Source: Paenibacillus sp. V4I3
GTDB taxonomy: Bacteria > Bacillota > Bacilli > Paenibacillales > NBRC-103111
Direction: 5' to 3'
NCBI RefSeq assembly: GCF_030817215.1
Contig: NZ_JAUSZA010000001.1
Location: forward strand, 6,236,501-6,300,500
DNA: 64,000 nt
Every line of letters starts with the position of its first letter. Positions within the stretch are counted from its first letter, which is position 1. Of the stretch, positions 1 to 8,643 are shown piece by piece. The translations under genes were made by a program, and so were the position numbers. The notes under the pieces were generated by a model. The model was not told the DNA's origin. It made no database searches and saw nothing but the letters and a program-made list of their open reading frames with translations.

Positions 1-665
1 CAACCGCCGTTCGGATCTCTTAAACCAGACAATACACTGTTGATGGTTTGTTCATCAATAATGGTGACAACCGTGGCCGGTGAAGAATCACTAAAGCTGT
101 CTAATGGGAGCGATTGCATAAAGGTGATAACTGAGGTTTGCGTTCCGTTATTCACAAATGGGCTCAGCGGCATGATTTCGCTTCTATGCGTTTTTTCTAG
201 TACCGTTTTTTTCCATTCGTCTAAGGAAAGATTGCTGTAATGCGAAGTCTGATAATAATGCTCAGGGCGAAAAAAAGCATTGCCTGGTGTCACAACGACG
301 TTAAAATTAGTCAAATAAATATAAAAATGCTTCAAAAAGTCATTCGTTTGGCTGTAGGCCTTAATATCTCTCGTTATTTTCCAGATCCCATACACATTTG
401 CTTTATCATCTACCAATTTTTCGTTCAAAAGGACACTCAAGTCTTGGTTTAAAGCCAGTTGTCTCGTAAAACTTTCAACTTCGGCCATTCTGCGTTCCAG
501 AATCTCTTGACTCTTTTGAAGCTGCGTCACATTATTCTCAATGGAAATCGATTGTGTGACCGTGATCGAAGTACGGTATGACATATAGCCCGCTATACTG
601 GGGATGATCAAAATAACGATATAAGAGATCAGAAACCTTCGAAATAATCTGGAATACTTGGGCAC
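1..665 (-). CDS. Membrane sensor / AraC-type regulator, 5' part only (runs off left edge)
   Basis: Reading the minus strand from a GTG at 663-665 gives about 221 codons open to the window edge. GGAAGGGAG lies 8 bases before the GTG, a better fit than the TTG two codons upstream, which sits only 2 bases from it. The protein begins with basic residues (KYSRLFRR), then one membrane helix (about residues 9-28), then an extracytoplasmic region rich in polar residues with a likely coiled-coil start (EILERRMAEVE). This layout matches the N-terminal halves of the large Paenibacillus one-component regulators that end in an AraC helix-turn-helix. That C-terminal half is outside the window, so a YesM-type kinase is not excluded. 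Its target genes probably lie to the left. Confidence 0.75.
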   Translation of the reverse strand, partial: MPKYSRLFRRFLISYIVILIIPSIAGYMSYRTSITVTQSISIENNVTQLQKSQEILERRMAEVESFTRQLALNQDLSVLLNEKLVDDKANVYGIWKITRDIKAYSQTNDFLKHFYIYLTNFNVVVTPGNAFFRPEHYYQTSHYSNLSLDEWKKTVLEKTHRSEIMPLSPFVNNGTQTSVITFMQSLPLDSFSDSSPATVVTIIDEQTINSVLSGLRDPNGG

Positions 666-732
666 TGGCAATTCTCCCTTCCATTTTGGAGGTTTCGGAA
701 TACGTTCTTTTACAAGTTAGCATGATTCTTCA

Positions 733-760
733 ACAAAAAAAACCCCTAGTCGGGTCTTTT
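733..760 (-). terminator. Rho-independent terminator of the GH95-like gene
   Basis: On the minus strand a short stem (ACCC/GGGT, extended by A-T pairs) is followed by eight T residues, about 20 bases after the stop at 780. Confidence 0.7.
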
Positions 761-779
761 CTGATATTTCATAAAAGGT

Positions 780-3158
780 TTATAACTTAGCTCTGATTAA
801 ACGAATATGCTCACCCTTGACGGTATTCACCGTGATGATGTTCCCTGTCAGCAGTTCTTCCCCTCTACTGTGTATGCATCTAACACCCTTTTCCCAAGGG
901 CTATAGATCTGAAGCCGGGAGCCAGCCTCACTATATATATCTATCCATAGGACATCCTCCCGATTAGCTGCAGCGCTTACAAGAAAGCCCCCAACCGCAC
1001 GCAGCGTGGAAAACTCCGTATATTGCTCTATGTCCCAGTTAGGGAAAAAGCGAAGGATGCCGTTATAGCTTTGCATCAAGCACTCATTGATAACAGCGGG
1101 CAATGCAAAATTTTCAAACCATATGCCCATCGATCCCATATAATCAAAAGCCGTTGTATCCGAATACCGTCCACCGGATTGCAGTAGTTTATCTGTGCAT
1201 GTTCCGTTTGGAAGCAGGCAGTATTTGATTTGACGTTTAAAACGCTCCAGATCAAGCTGACCTAATCGGGCTCCGGCAAGATGATAGAAAACAAGATCGT
1301 TTCCTCCTTCATTTCGGTGATTCTTATAGGAATTAACGGCGATCTCGTATTGATCAGGCGAAGTATGCAAGCCGTGGTCTTCTCCTGGGAAAATCGTTGA
1401 AACCCCGTTAGGGACATTATACACGACTTCGGGATCTTCACCCGGAACGGAAACGAATACTTTACCCCTCTGTGACTCCGCCGTCGGATAGTCAGGGAAA
1501 TTGTGCAAAACCTCGTGGACCTCAGCGAGTAGCTCAGCTTCTTCCTCGTTTCGCTCAAGCACGTCGCACGCCTTGGTGAAAGCGTTGAACAGAAACTTCG
1601 TTAATGTCAAATCGACGATACAATCGCTGTTTTTCTTGAAGCCGGGCGTTAACTCATACAATTCTGGCACGACGGTTGGGAAAATATGATACCGGTCATC
1701 GCCCCATTCCTCTCCGTGTGCTTCTGGACGTTTCATATAATCGACCATAAACAATACGGCTTCTTTCATAGGTGTGAAGGCACGCTCAGCTAGAAACGAT
1801 TTGTCCATCGTATACAAATAATGCCACCAAAGGCTCTGCACAGTCCATGGTGTTTCACATATTTCCCAGCCCCAGTGCGGCACTGGGTATGGCATGATAT
1901 TCATGTCCACTGGGTAAGCGGAATGCGGGTAATAAGCACCGCGAAGGCCGTAATATTCTTTCGCCCACTTTCGGCTGATAGGGAGAATATGATCAACCAT
2001 GTTCACATAGGCCAAATGTTTATCTACATGGTTACTAGAAAACGCTACCCAAAATGGCTGCTGTGTATTGTAATTCATATGATAATCGCCATGCCAATCA
2101 GCACCAATCAAGCCATAGCTCCAATTAGCAAACAATCCTGGGCAAGTGGCTTCTGGTTTCACAGCGCAATGGAAAAAGTATAAATTCCGATACCAGACTT
2201 GCTCTAGAAATTCATCCTGCAATGTTACGCCCGAACGTAACCAATAGTCGTTCCAACTATCCAACGAACCAGACAACGCATGGTCAAAAGACTCATTTGT
2301 CGGTAGATCAATCGGCTTTATCTCATGACTAATGACAGAGTCAAGTCCTTCTTCTAACTGGATGCAAACTAGGAAACCTGATTCTTTACCCAGCAATACT
2401 TCCAGATCATGACCACACTCTTGTACCGTAATCGATGGTGAGATCCTCGCTGATAAGCGGAACGCACGGTCGCGAGGATGCCCATCTCGCATCTCTTCTT
2501 CTAGGCAGGAGAAGGGAAGCGTTTGGTGGAACGCTAACTGCATGTTGGAAGCATCGGTTGTAGCTCGGAATGCAGGAATCTCTTTGGGTGTGGAAGGATC
2601 TGGAATTAGCTTCAATCGATTGAAGAAAGTAGCAGCCTTCCCAGCTTGATCAGAATCCTTCATCGCCACCCATAGACGATCAGCTTGCTGGTCGACAAAA
2701 ACCTGCAGCGTGGTCGAAGCCCCTTCATTCAGGAAATGGATTTCGCATATCCCACAATCAATATGCAGCGAATGTCCTAGTACTTCTGTAGTCCGTGGGT
2801 CGAAGCCTAGCAGTAGAGAGCCGCACGGCATCGGCCTAGGATATGGGAAGCTGTAGTTCTCGCTTGTCATCGTGACATAATCGCGGTACCATTCTTCATC
2901 GCTTAATGAAGCATACGTGTCTGGGATGTCCTTCAGTTTGGCGAACAAGCTTTCAAAGGTTCCTATTTGTTCTTGATTATTTTCGGCGATCCGAATATCC
3001 CATACGTTGTTATGTCCAAAATGGATAAGTACCGAATCGGGTCGAGTCGTTACGACTGCCCCCAACCCCCCGTTTCCCAGTAATGCCCCTTCAAAAAAGG
3101 TTGCTGCCGGACGATCGTAAATAATGGCGTGTTTGCGTGCTTGTTCTTGTGAATTCAA
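780..3158 (-). CDS. GH95-like (alpha/alpha)6-barrel glycoside hydrolase, cytoplasmic
   Basis: 792 residues, no signal peptide. The start is TTG at 3158, with GGGAGG about 9 bases upstream. The N-terminus carries the LLGNGGLGAVV segment typical of GH95/GH65-clan beta-sandwich domains (compare LPIGNGRLGSV in the neighbouring GH95 gene). The middle resembles an (alpha/alpha)6 barrel (DWHGDYHMNYNTQQPFW, then W-rich helices) and there is a beta-sandwich tail. It is seen beside a true GH95 gene and probably acts on imported oligosaccharides inside the cell. The match to GH95 is one of fold and motifs and the substrate cannot be read from the sequence. A cre-like site lies 51-64 bases upstream of the start, so carbon catabolite control is plausible. 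Confidence 0.7.
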   Translation of the reverse strand: MNSQEQARKHAIIYDRPAATFFEGALLGNGGLGAVVTTRPDSVLIHFGHNNVWDIRIAENNQEQIGTFESLFAKLKDIPDTYASLSDEEWYRDYVTMTSENYSFPYPRPMPCGSLLLGFDPRTTEVLGHSLHIDCGICEIHFLNEGASTTLQVFVDQQADRLWVAMKDSDQAGKAATFFNRLKLIPDPSTPKEIPAFRATTDASNMQLAFHQTLPFSCLEEEMRDGHPRDRAFRLSARISPSITVQECGHDLEVLLGKESGFLVCIQLEEGLDSVISHEIKPIDLPTNESFDHALSGSLDSWNDYWLRSGVTLQDEFLEQVWYRNLYFFHCAVKPEATCPGLFANWSYGLIGADWHGDYHMNYNTQQPFWVAFSSNHVDKHLAYVNMVDHILPISRKWAKEYYGLRGAYYPHSAYPVDMNIMPYPVPHWGWEICETPWTVQSLWWHYLYTMDKSFLAERAFTPMKEAVLFMVDYMKRPEAHGEEWGDDRYHIFPTVVPELYELTPGFKKNSDCIVDLTLTKFLFNAFTKACDVLERNEEEAELLAEVHEVLHNFPDYPTAESQRGKVFVSVPGEDPEVVYNVPNGVSTIFPGEDHGLHTSPDQYEIAVNSYKNHRNEGGNDLVFYHLAGARLGQLDLERFKRQIKYCLLPNGTCTDKLLQSGGRYSDTTAFDYMGSMGIWFENFALPAVINECLMQSYNGILRFFPNWDIEQYTEFSTLRAVGGFLVSAAANREDVLWIDIYSEAGSRLQIYSPWEKGVRCIHSRGEELLTGNIITVNTVKGEHIRLIRAKL

Positions 3159-3208
3159 TACTTCAACCTCCCGAATTGCAGCCCATGCAAAACTGTACCT
3201 TATCTATT

Positions 3209-3222
3209 TGATAGCGCTTACC
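3209..3222 (-). promoter_or_regulatory. Candidate CcpA cre site upstream of GH95-like gene
   Basis: TGATAGCGCTTACC on the plus strand matches the cre consensus TGWNANCGNTNWCA at all defined positions except the last. It lies in the 135-base gap before the gene ending at 780. Confidence 0.45.
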
Positions 3223-3293
3223 ACACGACTGATTATATAGATTCAGGGCATTATCGCATAGGTACAATTGGGTCGTTGACCATACAGATTTCC

Positions 3294-5601
3294 TTATTCC
3301 TTCTGAGTCACGTTCAACTGCTTGTCGATGCTATAGACGTTATCTGGCGTTAGAACGAGCGGAACGCTTTGTTCACGGTAACGCAGAAATGTTTGACACG
3401 CTGAGAACGCTTGAATAGTGGCCTCCATCAACTCACCGTTCTCCCAGACGATATCAACTTCTATATTTCCTTTGGCCCGCAGTCCTGAAACTTTACCTGT
3501 ATGCCATTTCTTAGGCAGGGCGGGAAGTAAATTAATTTCTCCAGCATGACTTTGCAGCAGCATTTCGGCTATCGCCGCTGTCCCTCCAAAATTTCCGTCA
3601 ACAACAAATATGTGTTTCTCCGCTCCGGCAATCCCCGGTTTGGAAAAAGTTAATAAGTTATCGAAGCTCAATTGACCGATTAAATGGGTTAAATGCTTAT
3701 AGGCATGTTCGCCGTCCTCTAGTCTAGCGAAGCTCGCTGCAAAAGAGGCGACCGTGAACTCAACATCTTCCAACGCCTCGCGAGACATACGATTTTCTAA
3801 GGTGGTTCTTGCAGCGGCACTCAGTTCCGGAGTGCCTCTTAGGGTGATTTGGTTACCCGGATGTAAACTGATTAGATGAGATAGGTGACGATGATCCGGC
3901 TGTGCTTCTTTATAATCTTCCAGCCATTCCTGCAATTGTCCCCGGTTGCCAATACGAAGGGGTGGCAGCTTAGCGATGGCTTGCTTCAGCTTGGTTTGCA
4001 CATCGAAATCCAATTGCAGCGTATCGGCAGCCTCCAAGCAAAAGACGAATAAATCACGAACCAACACTTGATCGAGTGTTGATCCCATCGACAATTGATA
4101 AACGTTGTCTTCGATATAGAAGCTATTTTCCGGTGAGTTAGAAGGGCCAGTTACAAGCCACCCATATTGTGGATGCAGCGTCATGTAATCGAGGAAAAAG
4201 GCGGCGGCTTCTTTCATCACAGGATATGCTTGCTGCGCTAAGAACTTACGATCTAAGCTAAATTCATAGTGCTCTCGCAGTTGGCTTGCAATCCATAAGC
4301 CGCCTGTAACGTTCAGTCCCCATGAAGTTTCCCAGCCTGGAGCCGTAAACCCCCATGCATTTGAGAATACGTGAGCCACCCAACCTTCGCATCCATAAAA
4401 GTCATGCGCTGTCGTTCGGCCAGCTTGCGATAACATCTCCAAATAATTCATTAAAGGGATATGACATTCTGCCAGATTGCTGACTTCCGTTGGAAAATAA
4501 TTCATTTGTGTGTTGATGTCCAGGTGGTAGTCGCAGCTCCATTGCATACGATTGGCTTCGCCATCATTCCAAATGCCCTGTAAATTTAGAGGCAAAGGAG
4601 AATCGGCACGTGAACCGGAAATCATCAAATAGCGGCCATATTGATAAAATAAGGCAAATAATTGCGGATCATCATCTTGTCCGTTCTGGAAAAGACGAAT
4701 TCTTTCATCCGTTGGTAGGTGGGACACGTCTGAATGACCTAAGTCCATGCTCACTCGTTTATATAAGTCGCGATAATCGGATATGTGGTCTTCTTTAACT
4801 CGTGCGTAGCCCTTGGCTATGGCATGTTCCAATTGCCGGCCCGATTCCTGCAGCCAGCCACCATCGCTTTTTCCATAATCGGTATTAGAGGCAAAGTAGA
4901 TGCATGCTTCATCTGCGTTTCTTACGACGATTTGATCTCCCTCTACAACAATGGTTCCGCCCTGTGCACACCACTTTGACCATGCCTTGACAGAAAACTC
5001 CGCACTTACCGTCACTATGCATCGTTTCCGTCGCTTGCCCTTCAAAAGTAATTGTAGCGTCCTCAGCTAACCATTTCGTAAAATTTTCAGTCTGACCTTC
5101 CATTCCTAACGTGAATGAAATGCCCCCTTTGTGTTCACTCCAAAAACGCGAAGCCACAATATCGTCCGCGTGCGAAGCAAATATTTCCCGGGTAAAGTTA
5201 TTCCCATTTACGCTGTAAGAAATATGAAAGATAGCGTTTTCAAGGTTTAGTACACGCTGAAGATCTTTACCTTGATGCTCCACATTCAGGATTAGATGAC
5301 ACATCTGCAAATTCGTACCGAAATTTTGCTTCTTAGGCTGCAGTGCCAGCTGAGCTAGCTCTTCCCCGCGCTTGTAATCCCCTGCGAAGAAATGCTGCCG
5401 CATCTGATCAAGATCAGCTTTGCCCCTTGAATGGCTTTCGATCCTCTCCGTTTTTCCAGACCAATAAGTGACTTCCGTCATACTCCAGGTTTCCTTCTCG
5501 ATTCCACCATAGATGACGGAACCTAGTCTCCCGTTGCCTATTGGCAGCCCTTGCGACCAGTCCAGCGCAGCGGTGGTATACCATAGCTTCAATTCATTCA
5601 T
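3294..5601 (-). pseudogene. GH95 alpha-L-fucosidase, frameshifted
   Basis: Two minus-strand frames make one GH95 protein of about 770 residues, the usual family length. The first (ATG at 5601, GAGGGGG upstream) covers the N-terminal beta-sandwich (GLPIGNGRLGSVIYGG) up to about 4975. The second continues from GGTIVVEGDQIVVRNADEA to the stop at 3294. The reading frame must shift by one base near 4970-4985, with one extra base or two missing. The second part holds the GH95 landmarks NTQMNYFPTEVSNL, GPSNSPENSFY, PDHRHLSHL and DGNFGGTAAIAEMLL. No signal peptide, so a cytoplasmic enzyme would release alpha-L-fucose (or galactose) from imported glycans. The residue before I-N-T-Q-M-N is Asp where characterised enzymes usually have Asn. 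As written the gene is broken. Confidence 0.85.
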
Positions 5602-5845
5602 GCAGGATTAGCCCCCTCAATTTCATTACACATTATATATCGTGTATGATTTGAATCTTATCATTTGCGATTAATCGTGTAAAGACATGTTAGCTCCTCG
5701 TGAAAAAGCAGCCAAGTTTTGAAAAAAAGTGGACTGCTCTACCACCTTTCATTATTTTTTTATTCGATACGGATAACGCATGATTTAGTCAAATTGTGGC
5801 AATATTAACTTTGCCTAATAAAACAATAGATCGGAGATGTATGCC

Positions 5846-6061
5846 ATGTCTAACCAACAATCCGAACAACAAAGTGCAGAAATTGAAGCCCATAATGCGG
5901 TAGCTGATGCACTAAGCGAACTGAATCAAGCACAATCGATTAGTAATCATCGCAGAAGAGCTGTTCAGCAAGCACACGAACAACTTGACCAAGCACATGC
6001 ACAATTAGCAGAAGCACGGACAGAACAATCTGGTAGCGCTGATGAAGATAGCCTCACGTAA
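5846..6061 (+). CDS. Small hydrophilic Ala/Gln-rich coiled-coil protein
   Basis: 71 residues, one of very few plus-strand genes. The ATG at 5846 has CGGAG 9 bases upstream; an ATG at 5837 directly abuts that SD and is unlikely. The protein is rich in Ala, Gln, Glu and His, with heptad-like spacing (VADALSELNQAQS, AVQQAHEQLDQAHAQLAEA), so it is probably a single long helix or coiled coil. There is no signal peptide or membrane segment. It stands alone between two divergently placed minus-strand genes and is followed by a strong hairpin. I do not recognise a family and no function is assigned. Confidence 0.6.
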   Translation: MSNQQSEQQSAEIEAHNAVADALSELNQAQSISNHRRRAVQQAHEQLDQAHAQLAEARTEQSGSADEDSLT

Positions 6062-6099
6062 ATAAGGAATATCCTCATCTACATTTTATATGAAAAAAA

Positions 6100-6141
6100 G
6101 GGGCTGTCCCTCAAGGTCAATAGACCTTGAGGGACAGCCCC
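6100..6141 (-). terminator. Strong terminator, perfect 19-bp stem, possibly bidirectional
   Basis: Positions 6100-6118 and 6123-6141 are exact inverted complements around the loop AATA. On the minus strand seven T residues follow, directly after the deacetylase stop. On the plus strand five T residues appear 9 bases after the stem, so it may also end the small coiled-coil gene. Confidence 0.9.
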
Positions 6142-6145
6142 CCTA

Positions 6146-7048
6146 TCACTTTTTACGATCATAGTTCTGCAGCTTTTTGAGAAAGTTATCCGCGGAAACA
6201 TAGGGCATGCCGACATTCAACCGATTTATTTCTCTGCTATCCCCCGAATTGATCCCTTCTTTTGTCGTGATAAAATAACGGAAACCCATCTCTTTCGCGT
6301 CATCCATAACGGTCTGATTATACTCCCCATAAGGGAAACATAGCATGGATAGCTTATTGTCTAGCTGCGTTTTTAACATGGCTTCGGCCATCCAAAGATC
6401 CTCACAAACTCTTTTTCTCCATTCCTCTTCCGTCTCCAACCGTTTTTCCTGTTCCAGAAAAAGGCGATTCGTTAGAGCAGGTACGGCATTCACACCGTCA
6501 CCCCTCTTTTTCTGGTGAAGGTTAAACGTATGAGAATAGAAACTGAACCCATCGTGTTTCATCTCCTGAATTTGCTTCCAAGTCAGAAAGGGTAAAGACG
6601 GATAATCAGAATCCAGATAACTTACAACAACAAAGTTAGTTGCCGGGAACCCTTGTTTTTTCAGTAAAGGATATGCTTTCTCATAAAAGGATCGATAGCC
6701 ATCATCGAATGTAATCACGACAGCATTCGGGGGAATTGACTTTCGATGCTCTAGAAAACAGCTATAATCTTCGATCGGGATCACATTATAATGATTTTCT
6801 TTTAATACCTGGAGGTGCTGATTAAATTTTGTCGGGGTAATCGTCACAAATGACTCGTTGTCATCCAGATGGTGGTAAGTAAGAAAAATAGCTTGATTGG
6901 TATAATGAATAACCTTCGTATCCACTTCCGATCTTATGATTGCGCTTTCATTTATGCTGGAGCAAACCTCATTGAGGTGATCATCCTGATTCCCCACATT
7001 CCCCCAAGGCGCTAAAGCTAGCATTAAGTAGAATATCCATGCATTCAT
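6146..7048 (-). CDS. Secreted polysaccharide deacetylase (NodB domain, CE4)
   Basis: About 300 residues. The ATG at 7048 follows GGGGGAGGAG and begins a hydrophobic signal sequence (MNAWIFYLMLALAPWG); in-frame codons further upstream have no RBS. The NodB domain shows motif 1 TFDDGY (metal-binding and catalytic Asp), motif 2 SHTFNLH (the two metal-ligand His) and a PYG element (CFPYGEYN) as motif 3. A short linker precedes it (AIFLTYHHLDD). Family members remove N- or O-acetyl groups from peptidoglycan, chitin or poly-GlcNAc on the outer face of the cell. The gene appears monocistronic with a strong terminator just after the stop. Confidence 0.88.
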   Translation of the reverse strand: MNAWIFYLMLALAPWGNVGNQDDHLNEVCSSINESAIIRSEVDTKVIHYTNQAIFLTYHHLDDNESFVTITPTKFNQHLQVLKENHYNVIPIEDYSCFLEHRKSIPPNAVVITFDDGYRSFYEKAYPLLKKQGFPATNFVVVSYLDSDYPSLPFLTWKQIQEMKHDGFSFYSHTFNLHQKKRGDGVNAVPALTNRLFLEQEKRLETEEEWRKRVCEDLWMAEAMLKTQLDNKLSMLCFPYGEYNQTVMDDAKEMGFRYFITTKEGINSGDSREINRLNVGMPYVSADNFLKKLQNYDRKK

Positions 7049-7162
7049 TGACTGCGACTCCTCCCCCAGATTAATTAGAAAATCAAAGATAACCAGCCCG
7101 CACTTCGTCATTTAGTTAAATAATACATATCATTTTCAGAGCAAACTTATGCTTGCACAAAA

Positions 7163-7188
7163 CAAAAATAACCACCTCCACAGGTGGC
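7163..7188 (-). terminator. Terminator of the ytoI-like gene
   Basis: The stem CCACCT/AGGTGG with a 4-base loop is followed on the minus strand by TTATTTTTG. It lies about 25 bases after the stop at 7211. Confidence 0.75.
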
Positions 7189-7210
7189 CATTCTTCCTTT
7201 AAGATTATTA

Positions 7211-8539
7211 TTATAAAATACGTGCCGTAAACATGGATCTAGCTACTCTAGTGCCGTTCGTCCTGATTTCCATATCAATTTTGCAAAATCTGCGGCTCAT
7301 CTCCACGATCGAGGGTACGATTTCGATGACGTCATCGATTTGCAGCGGGATCAGAAAATAGCTGGAAGAACTATCCAGAATAAGATCACCTTTCTTGTGC
7401 TCCTGAACCGTGCGATAAGCCGCACGAATCATAATCGTTGTCAGTATACCCTCGGAGACTAATCCTTCAAAATTCGTCATTTGCGGGGTAACCGTTCCTT
7501 GAAAATACAGCTTACCTTCCTCATCTCGTAGCTCGTCGATCCCCGAATAGATCTGCACTTCGAACGTTTCTGCGTTCTGAGGCTGCCTTTGCATATGCTG
7601 CATTGCTTTCATAACATCCTTACGGCTAATGACACCGATCATCTTGCGATCGGTATCGATGACGGGCAGCAGCTCAATACCTTCCCACACCATCGTATGT
7701 CCAGCTGATGCTACTGACGTTTTCAAGTTAATCATTAACGGATTAGGAGTCATCAAGGTGCCAATGAGCTGATTCGGCTTCGCGCCCATGATGTCCTTGG
7801 TCGTGATCATGCCAATCGGCACCTGATTGTCATCGATGACAGGATACCGTGTATGCGTTGTTTCCTCAACCAGCTTTTGCATGTCTTTGACCGTACTAAT
7901 AGCGAGCAGCGAATAAATAGGACTGTCTTTGCGCACGATGTCATCAACAATCATAATCTTTTTCTTAATGAGGCGATCTTCCATGGCACGGTTAATCATC
8001 GTAGCAACCGTGAATGTATCGAATGAACTGCCGATAATAGGAAGCTGCAGTTCATCAGCAAGCTCCTTTACTTCAGGCGTGGTATCAAATCCACCGGTAA
8101 TCAACACGCCAGCTCCCTGACTTAGTGCACACATGTGTGCTTGTACACGATTGCCGACAATGAGCAAATTGCCTGCCTCAATATACTTCAGCATGGCCTC
8201 CAGCTGCATCGCGCCAATCACGAATTTGTTCAGGGACTTATGTATACCCGAAGAACCACCCAGCACAACGCCTTCCACCACATTCACGATTTCCGCGAAC
8301 GTTAATTTATCAATGACGGGTTCTTCTTTCTTCTCCATGCGAATCGTGCCGATCCGCCGTTTGGTGCTGACTAGACCGATATTTTCCGCTTCCTTGATGG
8401 CACGATAAGCCGTTCCCTCACTCACATCCAGATCTTGAGCGATTTGCCGAACGGACAGCTTGGTGCCTACAGCCAAAGATTCAATATATTTCGTAATTTG
8501 TTCATGCTTCGTATGAAGCTCCGAATGGCCCGTGCTCAT
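7211..8539 (-). CDS. ytoI: CBS/DRTGG-domain transcriptional regulator, YtoI type
   Basis: 442 residues from an ATG with GAGGTG 8 bases upstream. Domains in order: a winged helix-turn-helix at about 15-70 (LSVRQIAQDLDVSEGTAYRA), a DRTGG domain at about 75-185, two CBS domains at about 190-310 (THTRYPVIDDNQVPIGMIT and ELLPVIDTDRKMIGVISRKD), and a C-terminal hotdog/MaoC-like domain. This order is that of Bacillus subtilis YtoI. CBS pairs usually bind adenine nucleotides, so it may couple gene control to energy state or an acyl-CoA ligand; the regulon is unknown. It sits between the deacetylase and malate synthase with its own terminator. Confidence 0.85.
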   Translation of the reverse strand: MSTGHSELHTKHEQITKYIESLAVGTKLSVRQIAQDLDVSEGTAYRAIKEAENIGLVSTKRRIGTIRMEKKEEPVIDKLTFAEIVNVVEGVVLGGSSGIHKSLNKFVIGAMQLEAMLKYIEAGNLLIVGNRVQAHMCALSQGAGVLITGGFDTTPEVKELADELQLPIIGSSFDTFTVATMINRAMEDRLIKKKIMIVDDIVRKDSPIYSLLAISTVKDMQKLVEETTHTRYPVIDDNQVPIGMITTKDIMGAKPNQLIGTLMTPNPLMINLKTSVASAGHTMVWEGIELLPVIDTDRKMIGVISRKDVMKAMQHMQRQPQNAETFEVQIYSGIDELRDEEGKLYFQGTVTPQMTNFEGLVSEGILTTIMIRAAYRTVQEHKKGDLILDSSSSYFLIPLQIDDVIEIVPSIVEMSRRFCKIDMEIRTNGTRVARSMFTARIL

Positions 8540-8596
8540 GGTTCACACCTCGCTGAACTGTTCTATAACATTGAAATAATTATAGTATATCCAAAT

Positions 8597-8630
8597 AAAA
8601 AAAGACAGAAGCCTCATAAAGGCCCTGTCT
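8597..8630 (-). terminator. Terminator of the glyoxylate bypass operon
   Basis: The stem GACAG/CTGTC with an inner CCT/AGG pair is followed by seven T residues on the minus strand, just after the malate synthase stop at 8644. Confidence 0.8.
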
Positions 8631-8643
8631 CAAATTACTTCAA

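Noticed and set aside
4960..5000. Programmed ribosomal frameshift in the GH95 gene
   Set aside because: No slippery heptamer, internal SD or conserved structure is seen at the junction.
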